Below are positions 10,450 to 22,818 of a stretch of DNA of 64,000 bases, in pieces. This DNA comes from Melastoma dodecandrum (Eukaryota > Streptophyta > Magnoliopsida > Myrtales > Melastomataceae). The stretch covers positions 6,634,001-6,698,000 of the forward strand of contig JARUPY010000606.1 in assembly GCA_029817715.1 (NCBI GenBank). The letters run 5' to 3'. Numbering within the stretch: the first letter of the stretch is position 1; every line of letters starts with the position of its first letter. A program made the translations under genes and the position numbers. The notes under the pieces are model-generated. The model saw only the letters and a program-made list of their open reading frames with translations. It ran no database searches and was not told the DNA's origin.

Positions 10450-10650
10450 CTAGACAGGAGGATGATCTCGGGGGGGACCGGATGGCGATCGCAATCGAGA
10501 TGGCGATGAACAAGGAGGAGAGTGTTGAGAAGACGGACAGAGCAAAGAAAATCGGAGACATGGCAAGAAAGGCTATGGGAGAGTGGTTCTTCCTACAACT
10601 ATACGTCGGCATTCATCGCAGATTCGACTAAGGATTTGATAGAACAATCG
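10450..10650 (+). pseudogene. UGT C-terminal fragment
   Basis: On the plus strand the stretch reads MNKEESVEKTDRAKKIGDMA then RKAMGEW, resembling the end of UGT73 proteins (…RAKELAEMAKRAMEEGGSS). It overlaps nothing else and is oriented opposite to the neighbouring UGT pseudogene, so it is a third UGT-derived scrap in this cluster. Too short for a firm call. Confidence 0.5.
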
Positions 10651-10895
10651 GGCAATTACCTTCCACTTGGGATAAACCCGAAAAACTAATATTATTGCCG
10701 ATATCAGAGGTTATTGTCCTTAAAATGCTATGATATACCCAAACAAGTTTCTTAAAACAGATGGTTTTGGGAGGGAAAGGGAGCATAATTAACTAAATCT
10801 ACCCCAGAGTAACTGCAACAACTAAATCTACTAATCTACAGGCACGAGTTGGCTCCCATCATAATATAAGCCCAAACAAATAAATGACGTAAACA

Positions 10896-13800
10896 TTATA
10901 ATGTTTCCGAACCGATGACTCCCAGTGCCGGGAATGATTTCTGCAACATGGACGTACCTTTGAAGGTGATCATTTGGCTGCAGAGTCTCCGGTAATTAAT
11001 CACCTGGGGGGACAGGGACAACGGATTGATATCGGCATAACAGAAGCAGATGAACTGCAGGGGGGATTAGACTGGGATAGCTTACTTGGTCCGATTCCAT
11101 TCTAGCGAAACCAAATTTATCCGTCCATATGGACTCTGCTTCGACAGCCGCCGGAAGAACGAGGCACCTCACCGTCAAGAACTCCAGCAACTTCTCTATA
11201 CATGAGAAGAGCAATTGGAAGTAACCCTGATGAAATAAACAGAGTTAACACAGCGTTCATCCAAATGAGGACCACAAAAATGGACTATTACACAATGGCT
11301 CACAATACAGGAGAAGCTACCGGAGACCTACTCTCTACTGATTCGAACTCTCTAAAAAGATACAAAATCCAGAGCGTTTTTTGTTGATTATTAAAAAAAA
11401 AAAGTCATCACTTCTCTCCCATTATCTTTCCTCAAATGCCAAAGAAGCTCCAAAGAGGTTATACTGCATCAAACTTGAATTACAGAGGGTTTACCACATG
11501 CTTGAAATTGCAATGCAGGACTACCACCATAATATAATAAAAAGAAGTCGACCGAAACAATGGCAAAAATCTTAAGTATAACCTTATCGTGAAAGCTTTT
11601 TCTTGTCGCAACTAGTGGTAGCTCAGCCATGTCCTGTCCAAATATTCTAAGAATCCCCGCCGACACCACAACTGAGCTGTATATTGTGTAAAGAATATTA
11701 TTAAATAGTTTCCAGCAGTAAAAGGACGAGGCAAAGGGGCTAGGAAATTACTTGACTATAAGCACAGCACAGTACATCCCACCATATTCTTGTCCCCTCG
11801 TGCTCCTCCTGCGGGATGAGGAATCATAAATTACAGTTACGATAAACACTTCCTATATGCAATAATGGGAACACGTTTCAAACATGGCAAAAAGAAAGAA
11901 TCCCAAACCCATAAACCATGGCGGGGATAAGATCGCGTCCAGTCGTCACATCAACAATAGGGTCAAAGCATTCCTGAAATGTGTAAGAGTATTTTTAGAC
12001 AAGATTATGAAGAGTGTCCTACATAATTTGTGGGCATTTATTAGTAGAAAATCCGCAGCATTAGAAAATCAATCCCTAGAATCCGAGATTTAGATGTTAT
12101 CAATATAAAAGGACTTGATTTTCTAAGCAAGCACATACAAAGGGCAATGACTTTTCTTACATGGAAAATGGCAACTGCCTCTGACAACAATCTCCTTGAT
12201 TCAAGAGAATGCAGATTACCGCTCAAGAGCCGCCATCTCACATCAATGTTATCGACCTTCTCCAAACCTCTCTCTTCGTGCTTCTTCCTTATCACATTCA
12301 AAAGAGATTCTTGCAGCTTCTCTGACCCACGGACTATCAGATCATGCAATGTAGAATGGATTCTGCTGCAATCCACAGAACAAAACCAGTCCCCTTGGGG
12401 CAATTCCTGCCAACAAGTACAGAGTTGATCTAATTTCAGTTTCAGGGTATGAGATTGTACACAGTGGAGGATCACACATTTGGATACATACCCTGAGATT
12501 TGCAATTTTATGTTCCCTTAAACAGCCAACATGAAATTCCTTCTCACACTGTAAGGCAAATCACCAGAGGAGGTGGCATAAGCGGGAATACTTTTCAGTC
12601 AACAATTAGATAAGGTGAGAATGGACCCATTGCTTCAAAAAAAAAATCAAATTACCTGATCACAAAGAATAATGGTACGAGGGCCAAATCCGGATTTGCT
12701 GAAGTCATAACATCTGCATTTGATAACAAAACCCACTTATTGAATCACATTGAGTGGTATCGAATAAAAGGAAAAATTGGGGCACTTAAGCCACAAACCT
12801 GCATAAGGCACATCCACTAATTTCAGCTCCTATGTTCTTTACTATGCGGATGCATCTCTTTGTAATCTGCTCAATGGGATCGACACCTGACACTCTCCCA
12901 GCGGCAACAGAATTGACATTCACAAACTTCTCTCTTTGAAACATATTTTGGCAATAATTACAGTACCAGTCACCGCGGGGAATACTCGTTAGAGAAGCGC
13001 ATTCTGCACCAAATACAGAGGAGCAAAATGCAGTTAGGCCATCTAATATTACTCAGGCACCATATTTAGTACATACAGGACAGAATCAACATACGGCATA
13101 CACGGAGCCACAATGCGGAACTTCATATTTGAGCAGTATTGGTACACAGGAACAAAAAGGTGACCAGCATGTAATCTGATTTTATGCTTATGGTACAACA
13201 CTCATGGCATATAATTAGCATGATCACATCTGCGGTATTCTTTTTTCTGTCAATCAGTCGCACAAATGCTGGTTCAGACAGAGAAGGAGGTAACTAGGTA
13301 TATAAACCACCCATCACAAACCTATGGCTGCAGATGGCTCGCGCCCCTAAAACACTTAACGCTAGAACAAATTGATATAACCATCTGCTTAACTGTCAAG
13401 CATCCTATAGCAAGATCACTGCAAATTACAAATGAACAAAGATGGAAAAACACCCAGATCAGCTCAATCAATTGTACTGGCTTATTAATCATGACAGCAT
13501 GTTACAATATAGACCCTTTGGAAATTACAGATAGAAACCCACCTTTATGGAATGCCCTCGGGCAACCATCACACAGCACGAGGTTACCGCCTTCTGCACA
13601 AATGATGCACAGGTTGTCATTATCCTTAGAAGAGTATTTACGACCTTTGGATAGAGATATCGCCAACTCATGTAGAGACACCCCGTTCGATGTGTAAATA
13701 TTTGAATAGCTGTACAATTGGAGCAAAAGGCAAAGTCAAAATGACGCATATAAAATTCTCAGTCCCAACAAAGCTTCTGATAAAGAAAAAGACTCACGGC

Positions 13801-16800
13801 TTTCTTCGAGTGGCCCAACCAGCATGAGCCTCAAACTGTGACGGGCTAACCTGCATATAGCATAAGGTAATTTAACAAATGGATTTTGAAGTGTGAAATG
13901 GCAATAGAGATCCATATAGTTGAAGTATAGGCTTGAGAGTTGTTGCTTTATAAATGTCAAAGCATGACTCAGGCAGGGGTACTACTGAAATTACCTCACA
14001 GTTACAGCATCTGCAAAATATACCCAATCCCTTCTTATAGCCCTCCAGCAACTTCTGTAAAAAAATTGAAAATGTCACAGCACTTCATTGGTTTTTGATC
14101 GTGTGCATGTGTAATGAATAAAAATGAGCTCTGGGGTGTACAGGCATGTGACTGGGTTCCTGTGAGCAGAATATTTTAGCAACGCAAGCAAGAACAACTA
14201 AGTTAAGACCTTTCCACGAACATAATAAGCCACTTCACTTCCATCCGGCAGTCCATCTTCTTCAAAAACTAGCTTATGCAATCTTTGATCTCTGCACTTA
14301 AGAAGGCAGCCAATGGAGGGGGAAAAATAAACCACAAAACAACTGCAAATGTAGAAGTACTAAATCAGTAAATCGGAACCACAAAATCTAACTTGATAGT
14401 TATCTTCCACTGGCCCTTCTTTTCTGGTACGATAGATTCCGCTGTAGTTTTCGAGATTCTGAAGGTGGACACTGACTTAATTGACCTGAAAACAACAATC
14501 GTTACAACAACCAAGAAGAAAGGCGCGGCCATTATGGATACTATCTTACACATAAATGAACCAGCAGCCTTCCTTTTCTTCTATTTGGTCTAAGGAGACT
14601 GGAACAACAGGTCAGTTACTTTATGGTACTTTTTGGGCATCGAATTTAATGCACAGAAAAATCCTCTTCATTAAAATACCTGGTTAAGACCCAGGCCCTC
14701 CAATTAATTTTAACTCAGACTGCGTGTGCATTACACATTTGGACTGTAGATCCACTCGGAAAAAGTTCATTCTCAATTTCTAATCTTGAAGAACATGTAC
14801 ACTACTAAGAGTATGCAAGAAACTAAAAGTTGAGGAACAAGGTCATATTCACTACCATGAAAGAGAATCATTTCAGTAATTTCCTTGACGAAATAGAGCC
14901 TTCGGCCACAGAATTATCACAAATGGAGATAGCACTTACTTTCTTTTTCTTTTCAATTTAAGCTTGTTTTGTGAAGAAATACATGGTGAACCACCCCTGG
15001 ATGGCCGAGAGATGAGAGCTTCCCCAGACGACCTGTCATAGAGCAATTTAATAAGAATATTTCAACTCCAATATTGTAGCTATGGTAAAAAGCCACAGGA
15101 CTGTGAAGATTCACACTTTACTGTTATATTTGATTGATTGATTTCAGGATAAGATGCAGATGTCAAAGAACTCTGAAGAGATGTTGACATGGAGAGTCTA
15201 TTTGAAGACCTGCATTGCAAAGAGAAAATCCTATCAAACAGGTTGCACAAAAAATAAACATTGGTTATTGACATTATCACTACAGAGATGTTATTTAACC
15301 AAAACTCAACTTCAGTTTAAGAGGCCAATTTCAGAATCAAGGTAGCCAACATATAAGACACAAAGAACATGATTATAAAAGGGAAAATGGATCCATACCA
15401 GGTCTTAACCATCAATTGATCAGAACCTCCCAAGGAAGAACTGACCATAGAGCTTGGGGAGAGCTCCAAGGAGCGAACTGTTCTCGCAGACCTTAAATAA
15501 TATGAACTGGAAATTAATTAACCAGTCCAGGAGAATAGACTAAAACTTGCTTTATTAGTTATATTAACCTAAAATTTGGCACAAGTTGAATGCTTAGAGA
15601 TCAATATCAAAAGAAAATGCACATTAATGGGTCGAACGAAACGCAGTTAACTTAACACCATGGGTTAATTGTTTCAAACCATATTCCAACTCCTTCAAGA
15701 GAACATCCACAAAAACAGTTTCTATTGAGATTGCAATCAATATGACAATTCGTCGAAATCACATTGGAAAGGGCAGGATTGAAATAACCCACTAGACAAG
15801 TCTAACAAACAATAGCAACTAATTTCTAAATGGCTAAAACCAAGTTAATATTTTATCACATTCTTGTTCTATTAAAATAATAGTACAGACCTACAAAGTG
15901 GTATTTGAGCAGTAATGGAGAAAGCAAGGAATAAAAAATTATAAGTTGGCAGTCATTCAAAGTGGCCTTGAACTGCTCTGATCTCGCATGTATATGGAGA
16001 TCTTCATCGGTGAGAAGATCGTCTTTTATATGTCCAACAAATAAAGACAACCTCATTGCAATTAGTTACAAAAAATAGGGTTGTGTACACAGACGCTAAT
16101 CCTCACCCTTTCTTACAATTAAGGACTTCCATTCTCCCAATGAAATGCTAATGCATACCTATTCTTTGCAGAGGTTCCTCGACTTTCGGTACTTTGTGCT
16201 TTCTTTAATTCTACACATGTATGGCATAAAGGACCAACTTTGGCAACAGAAGATGCAAGAAAGGTGCCTGAATAATAGAAAGCAATCATTTAGCAAGAGA
16301 AGGAAAAGATAATTTGAAATAATTATATCAGCACCTGCATTAAATGCAAGCCAGCTGTCAGAGAACAAATAACATGCCTTTGCAAGCCCGGCAAGAGAAA
16401 AACTTGTCCACCGGCAATGAGTGAACAAGATTTTGAACTGTATCTTCCAACTTATGAAGTGGAACAGCCCTGCAAGTCTTAAGCACATCAAGCAAGGTCT
16501 TTCCATTCTCGAGGCAAATGTACTGCGCAGCACGCCTGTAAACTTTACATGCATGGATCTCAAACTGAGAAGGTGGAATAACCTGTCAAGCGTCAAAATA
16601 TTAAAAACAGTCCAGAGAATCCAATAAAGAGAACAGAAAGAAAGGAAGTTTTACAGAGAATGGCATGACTTACTCTACGTCCATTACACAAAGTGCACGA
16701 ACACAATATTCCTCCATCCCTAATTGTACCCCGTAGACCTGATGTCTGCACCAGATATTCCACAATGCAACTTCATAAGGCCCAGCATGAATCGGGACAT

Positions 16801-17739
16801 GTGAATTTTATGAGCGAAGAAAGTTCAACGGTGATATTGAATTGCAGGGACATCAATAAGTATAGTGTGAGAGCATGTCACATGCTGAAGAATAACCTAC
16901 AAACAGGGTAACAACAGGTATACCTTACAAGGACCACCCATATACACCACCGTCACCCCATCAAGCAAACCAGTCTCAAAAAGATCCCTAACTGTGAATA
17001 GCTTCTTGCCCACTGTTGCTTTCTTCGTGGTCTTTAACTCGACCATCTTACCTACAGAGGACTCATCGGCCTCCCTCGCTATTACTGCATCTAAAGTAGT
17101 CCTGTCAATTTTTACGTTGTTTGATATGCTGGCCTCATCACTCAAGAAAGTTCCTTCCATTTTGTAAGGTTCACGGATCTTTCTGTCCTCAGTGTCAAAA
17201 ACCAAGCTTCCCTGCTCAAGACTGCCTTCCTGAATAACAACATCCACCAACTCTCCCTCTAAACCATCTCCAGAAAGCCTCGCCGAACAAAGCACTGGCC
17301 CTTCCGCAATTACACCGCTGCAGTCCTCCTTCACAATAACTTCGACCAGACACCGCTCTCTATCTAACTTCAAATCACTCAAACCACAATCCAGATAGCT
17401 ACCATCCCTCTTAAAATCTTCATCCACTTCACCAGGCTTGGCTCCCACTCTTTGCTCTGCCTTCACTCCACTCCCATAAATAGCAAAATCACGTGTATCA
17501 ACCTTCACCATACTGGTAGAACCTTCCTCTCTGGCTTCTCCCAAGGCGTCACTGAAACACCTAAAACCATTCAGTTGCGCACAACCACGGGGCTTCATCC
17601 TTCTATTGTACACAATCAATCGAGGACCTCCTTTCCGCCTCTTACCACCACCACGCCAGCCCTCACAGCTCTCCAACAGACCGTTATAGTCAAATCCACA
17701 ACACAGATCCCCCTCCCCTGAATCCTCCTCTTCCTTCAT
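10896..17739 (-). CDS. PHD-finger / Jas-TDM / GNAT protein, IDM1-like (acyl-CoA N-acyltransferase with PHD zinc finger)
   Basis: A large nuclear protein of the class that includes Arabidopsis IDM1, a histone acetyltransferase linked to DNA demethylation. The first exon (17739-16924) holds a long acidic N-terminus, then TVRDLFETGLLDGVTVVYMG. Later exons give GLRGTIRDGGILCSC, PPSQFEIHACKVYRRAAQYI and ENGKTLLDVL. A second SQFEAHAGWATRRKP block follows. The PHD finger is CIICAEGGNLVLCDGCPRAF followed by CASLTSIPRGDWYCNYC. A second Cys-rich set has CALCR and ILCDQCEKEFHVGCL, then ELPQGDWFCSVDCSRIH. The acyltransferase fold follows: GGMYCAVLIV, VVSAGILRIFGQDMAELPLV and IEKLLEFLTVRCLVLPA. The stop is TAA at 10896-10898. 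The only upstream ATG in frame is 17739 (MKEEEDSGEGD); a longer frame begins at a non-ATG codon. About 15 to 20 exons; some internal borders were not checked. Confidence 0.85.
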
Positions 17740-19379
17740 ACTATCTCCCCGGACAAGCCTACAAATCTCGCGTGCGAGATGCCAAGTTAGCAACGGTCAG
17801 CCACAAAAACCGCGTAAGATCAAACCAAACGACAAGAAATCACGCGGAAGGAAAGCCTAACCACAGATCTCCAGCTCAGCACGTGCGGCACACTGGGATG
17901 GTGCGGCGGCGGAAGGGCGGCTGCATGCCGATGAGGAGGATCGGAAGATACATGGCGGCGGTTCCGGAAGGCTTCCTCCACCGGCGATCGTGGTCGACGG
18001 TTGCGGGACCGAAGATCAGATAGGTAGATAGAAGGGTTTGGGGCTTCACGGGAGAGGGAGCGGAGGGGAGTTCTTGGAGCAAGAAGTGAAGGACTGAGCA
18101 GCTGAGCCAAGAAGAAGAGTGGAGAAAGAGACGGAGCGGGGACGGGAGAAGGGGGGGTGGGGATGGCAGTGTTCGTAAATTATCCATACGTCGTCGTTCC
18201 ATAATTTGGGCTTTTCGAATGTTGGGCTTTGGGAATTAAGGTGACAGGCTTTGTGGGCTTATCATAGTCTGGTGCTCATGGACTGTCAGCCGGCCCGGCC
18301 CATTAACCATAAAAGTCCGGGTCCTTGAAACTCAGTATTTCGGTCTGACCCATTAAACAAGGTTTTTATATAACCTGTTCTTTTTGGGAGTAGACCCCAG
18401 ATGAAATTTAGACATTTGCTTATGTCAACCTCCTCTTTCTGATCAATAATCTTTGTTTAATTAGAGTGAGATATTCTTCTCTGTTGTGACTAGTGACCTA
18501 AGCTGCGAATACAACATAAAAAAGGGGTGGTGGTGGCGGTAAAGGAAAAAGGATATTCGATGGGAACATATATGGAAACCGAACGAGTAGCTTAGTAGGA
18601 GGGATCGAAAAGTATAGAAAAGGGTTGGTGAAAGGTGATGATGGTGTCATGACTTTGGCTGACTACTGAATACATATGTGGAGAATCGGATCCTAGACAG
18701 GAGGTATATCCCTTGGGAAGATGCTGCTGCCATGGCAAAACACTTTTTCGTACAACTTCTTAAATGGCTTTACTGTGTGACAAAACCATATCTTTCCTTT
18801 TGGGTAATATTAGTCGTGTCACCTCATATTCACACAGGGAAATCCAATATTACTACCCTCTCCCCCTCCCTTCTCCCTCCTATAATTATCGGCCCCAACC
18901 CTTCTCGCTCGAACCCTCTTCCCCTCACCCCCCCCCCCCCCCCATCACTACAAACTCAACGAACGACCATGTAGCAAGCTACAGCATCAGTTGTTGTTGG
19001 GGGAGTAGTGTAAGGTAAGGGTGGGTTTTGCCCTTATTGTAGTACTGATGGCAATATCAATAACGTTTGCATGATTCTGGGGGTTATCCCCCTCCCCTAC
19101 CCCTCCTCCCTCTCCAAAGGGCAACTTGGATCTTTGGCACTTTTGGGTTCTATCTGTCTCATCTTTCGTGTTATCCCATTTCTCCTGCTCCTCCGTTTGG
19201 GTTGGTGATCATGGGAACGAATGTTGGGTTCTGGCTTTGTTTCCTGATGTGGGTTTTGCTGTGTTGAATAATGGATTTGCTGGGTTTTGTTCAGATACTG
19301 AGTTCATGAGTATTTTACACATCATAAAACTTAGTTCTGTTTATTTTCGTTTCTGTAATCAAGAGAACCATCGCTTGTT
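17740..19379. other. Divergent spacer, promoter of the PHD/GNAT gene
   Basis: The left 300-400 bases are the likely leader and promoter of the minus-strand PHD/GNAT gene. A poly-C run lies at about 18928-18944. A pyrimidine-rich stretch (18850-18945) looks like a leader, but no convincing coding exon follows on the plus strand. Small open frames at 18678-19267 show no family motif. Confidence 0.4.
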
Positions 19380-20660
19380 CTTGTTTGCCTTGAGCTTCAT
19401 CACTAGCACCTGGTGCTGCGCCCCCACCTCCGCGTACTTTAGGCTCATTATTAGGTACCTCTCGCGTATGTCCCTCAGCTCGGACTCCACGGACGACTTC
19501 GTCTGCTCGTCACGTTCCTTCGGAACCACGTCCCCTCACCCTCTCCTGGACGGTTTCCTTGTTGAGTCTGTCGAGTTCCATCTGCTATCCATCGGCAACC
19601 ATCCACGATCAGTGTAAGAGGAGCTCATGAATTGATAGACAAATGGGAAGGGACTTGTACAAAGGTAAGGGAAACGATACCTGGGATTGGATTCTGTGGC
19701 CAGCAGGAAATGGGCGTCTGGGAATGATGTCTATGAACTTGGATCGACGCTGCCAGAATGGAAGCTCTCATCGGGAATACTTGTGGCATGATCATTCGGA
19801 GGGACGGTTCTCCAACCTGCTTTTGGCATGCCATAGATCCGTGGTTCCCCCTGATTCCTCCTCTCTTCCTTGATTGTCATAAGCTCATCTTCGAGAACCG
19901 TAGCTCTTTTTACCACTTGTTCCTTCTCCTCTTGGGTGTGCTTCTCTGCTCTCAGCTGCTTGCACTAGGAGGATACCGATGTTAGCATAGCCTCCATTTT
20001 CTCCTTCTCAGCTTTGGCTGCATTGAGCTCCTTCAAGTCCACGATCTGGTCCTGCAAGTTCTCAATCTTCAGCATTTGGATCTTCCTGTTGTCCAATTCC
20101 TCCGTGAGCTGCCGGCGCTCGTACTCAGAAATGGTCTGCTTCAGCTCTAGTTCATTCAAAGCCATCCTCATCTTCTCTTCAGTCAATTTACGAATCTCCA
20201 ATTGCCTGGAAAGTTTTCCTTCAGCCAGCATCATCATCTTCAGGTCCTCGACTTCTATTTGCAGATCATTCAACTCGGCCTCCTTTGATTTCAGCTCGTC
20301 TTGTGTTCCCGGACTGAATTCCAATCGACATTTCTCCAACTCCACGCCATCTCTTTCGCCTCGAATCCCGATTACTTCGTCGGTTAGTCGATTGATATCT
20401 ATTTTAAGACTGCTTATTTAAGCCATTCTTTCTTCGTAAGATTTATGGAGCAAAACAGGCTCCTCTAGTTGCTTCTCGTTTTCAAGGACAAGGACATCAA
20501 GTTCCACCTCAATAAGGCTTCTTTCTTTAGCTGCGACATTTTCAAGCATCACAGAAATCTTCTCTTCCAGCTCTTCAATCTTGGTGGCTCGGCCGTTGTG
20601 ACTGCCTCGTAATTGTTCCAACTCCTCTTCATGGCATAAAAACACATGCCAAAAGCATCG
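19380..20660 (-). pseudogene. Truncated coiled-coil protein gene (NT-C2 / myosin-heavy-chain-like)
   Basis: The minus strand encodes heptad-rich coiled coil without introns that I can place. It starts EELEQLRGSHNGRATKIEEL, continues DELKSKEAELNDLQIEVEDL and ENLQDQIVDLKELNAAKAEK, then VVKRATVLEDELMTIKEERR. It ends SVESELRDIRERYLIMSLKY and AEVGAQHQVLVMKLKANK. That tail resembles the C-terminus of plant NT-C2-domain coiled-coil proteins. Stops or frame changes separate the blocks at about 20420 (TAA), 19965-19980, 19731 and near 19520. The N-terminal C2 domain is absent; sequence upstream of 20645 is unrelated. I read it as a truncated pseudogene. The family name is moderately supported. Confidence 0.6.
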
Positions 20661-22414
20661 GTTGCTTCACCAAAGGGGAACATCGAGAAATTGGGAGAAC
20701 AGCCAGCCATGTCTTCCCCCCTACAGTAGTAACCGATGCTGCAGAACGATTAGCTATATATTTGTCGGGTCGATCGATGGAAACTACTAGGACGGAGAGT
20801 CTTGTGCTATGTCAGGACTACTTCATGGTCGTGTCGTCCAGCAAACATTCCGTGATTTGTCTTGTTTATAGCTCGAGCCTTGGGCATTCAATGCAAACAG
20901 GATTGCCATTGTGAATCGTCACGATCTTATATGGGTACTCTGAGTATGAGCTCACATTTGCCGTGTCCGGTCCCTGGGGTTAGGTTAGGACATGCGGCGC
21001 GTGGAACAGACAAACCAACCGCCCGATCGACAATGCCACAAACAGTAAAAATCTTTGTCTTCTAAAGATAAAAACCAGCTCAATCTAACTTCTACCAGCA
21101 GGTGTTCCATCAATATATTGCAGTTAAAGTGAAGTTAGACAGTGATCTCCACTTGAACTCGAACACATCACCACCAAACCTTTCCACCCAAAAAGGAAAA
21201 CATTGTGTAAATCTGATTAAGAGGAGATCCGACAGTTGCAGGCCCAATTAAGGCCCATCAGGCTCGGTCGGGATGTTTTGGGACTTGGACCTATCAAGTG
21301 CTAGGAGGCATCCGCGACGAACCCCTCGGCACGTGCTTTTGCGATCTAACCCGGACCGCGCCGAATTCTGTAGGCCTGGCTGCGAGCCTGAAGATGTGGC
21401 CATACTCCTGGCAAATACTAACCGAACTCGGGTCCTGACGCTCGACAGACGGTCGGAATCCGTCAATGCTGATCACGAGCAGGGACCATCCCGGTGGGTC
21501 ACCTTATTAAAAAAAATGAGCGCCTACGGACAAGGATTGGGGGGGGGGGGGACTGACCTTTCAGTGTCGCCAAGGACGAAATCGAATTCAGACAAATGGG
21601 AGCGGTGGAAATGGTTAGATTTCGGACAATAAAAGTCGCCCGGAAAGACAAACCCAATTCTATTCCATCCCAATCATTGTTGTTGTGCATTACTAATACT
21701 AATCCCCTTCCAAGTACAGTAAATAACCCAACAGCAAGCATTGGGTCATCTTATATTCAATGAATCTTCTTGTAACCCAACAAGCTACGGGAAGTCCAAC
21801 ATCACATGAGAAATTTTTTGAAGTGCCTAAAGGAAAGTCCAAGTCAACTGCAAAATTAAATTAAATTTTCGATTGACTTTTTGGAGGAACCCATGAATGC
21901 CCGATATGAGATGTAATGTAGTAAAGAGGGTCATTGACTTTTTTTTTAAAAAAAAGGGGGGGGGGGGTTGTGGGGTTTCTGAGTTAACATCTGAAGAAAG
22001 TCAAAACTGGAGTTGAACGAGTCGCGATGATCATTGAATTAAGAATACGAGTACAGTACGATAATAATAGGGTTAATATTTAATATATATATATATATAT
22101 ATATAATATGAAATTCGATATATCTATTATCGGACTTTTCAGTCCAAAACACATTTCTTGGACACTTCTTTCTCCCATCAACATCCAATGCATACGATAA
22201 GACTTCCCTGTCACCGATTACGATTGCAGGAGCTCCAAGGCTTTGCACAATCCCACTTATGTCCTTTTACTTATTTCCCTAGTGTTTTAGGACAACGTCA
22301 AAAACTTTCCTTTTTTTTTCTTATTCACTTAAAAACTCTTCCTCCAAAAATATATCACCTAATAACTCGTTCGTACACCCCCCCCCCCCATTAAACAACC
22401 CAGAATTAGTTGAG
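20661..22414. other. Spacer with homopolymer runs and a TA microsatellite
   Basis: No gene recognised. Poly-G runs lie at about 21540-21550 and 21957-21967, a poly-C run at about 22379-22388, and a (TA)n run at about 22082-22105. The open frame at 21273-21632 has no family motif. Confidence 0.4.
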
Positions 22415-22447
22415 AGTTAATTATCGAAGGAGTTCTCGCACCTTACA

Positions 22448-22534
22448 TTTAAAAGCTAGCAATTAAATGAAGGGTCTCAATTATACTTAAGACGTTGGCA
22501 CAGGCCTTTTTTATCCGATGTGGGACTATCAACA
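22448..22534 (-). repeat. TRIM downstream LTR (diverged, end unclear)
   Basis: Starts TGTTGATAGTCCC on the minus strand after a purine tract and matches the upstream LTR for about 87 bases before similarity fades. Confidence 0.65.
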
Positions 22535-22580
22535 CCTCCCCGTAATTCCACATCGAATTTTTGTCCGGGGGCACGAATCT

Positions 22581-22593
22581 GGCTCTAATACCA
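22581..22593 (-). other. TRIM primer-binding site (tRNA-iMet type)
   Basis: TGGTATTAGAGCC on the minus strand, one mismatch from the usual TGGTATCAGAGCC complement of plant initiator tRNA-Met, immediately next to the LTR end. Confidence 0.7.
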
Positions 22594-22713
22594 TGTTAGA
22601 AATCGTGTGGGGGGTTAGCCATTCACCTAAAAGCTAGCAACTAAATGAAGGGTCCCAACTATATTTAAGGCGTTGGCCAGGCTTATTTTATCCGGTGTGG
22701 GACTATCCCAACA
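22594..22713 (-). repeat. TRIM upstream LTR
   Basis: 120 bases, TGTTGG…CTAACA on the minus strand, directly abutting the primer-binding site at its 3' end. Confidence 0.75.
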
Positions 22714-22818
22714 TGGCATGGCATGACTCTACTAATCAAATCCTTTTGGGTTTTGTGGATAAGTATCAACCAGTTGCTACAAATGAAAGCCTTTTCGAAA
22801 CAATAATTATGATATTTT

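Larger units (their letters stand above)
22448..22713 (-). mobile_element. TRIM: terminal-repeat retrotransposon in miniature
   Basis: Read on the minus strand, a 120-base LTR runs from 22713 (TGTTGGGATAGTCCCACACC) to 22594 (TTTCTAACA). It is followed with no gap by a tRNA-iMet-type primer-binding site, TGGTATTAGAGCC (22593-22581). About 47 bases later a purine tract GGGGAGG leads into a second copy of the LTR starting at 22534 (TGTTGATAGTCCCACATCGG). The second LTR is clearly homologous through CTTCATTTAATTGCTAGC (to about 22448) and then diverges, so its end is uncertain. Everything between the LTRs is only about 59 bases, with no coding capacity. This matches the TRIM design. I found no clean target duplication, probably because the second LTR is degraded. 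Confidence 0.75.

Noticed and set aside
17820..18202. Arg/Pro-rich minus-strand open frames upstream of the PHD/GNAT gene
   Set aside because: They lie in the probable leader, lack domain similarity, and are not in frame with the main start.
18678..19617. Plus-strand open frames after a pyrimidine-rich stretch
   Set aside because: Low-complexity proline/serine translation without known domains; parts are shadows of the coiled-coil remnant on the other strand.
21273..21632. 120-residue plus-strand open frame
   Set aside because: No motif, no splice context, bounded by homopolymer G run.
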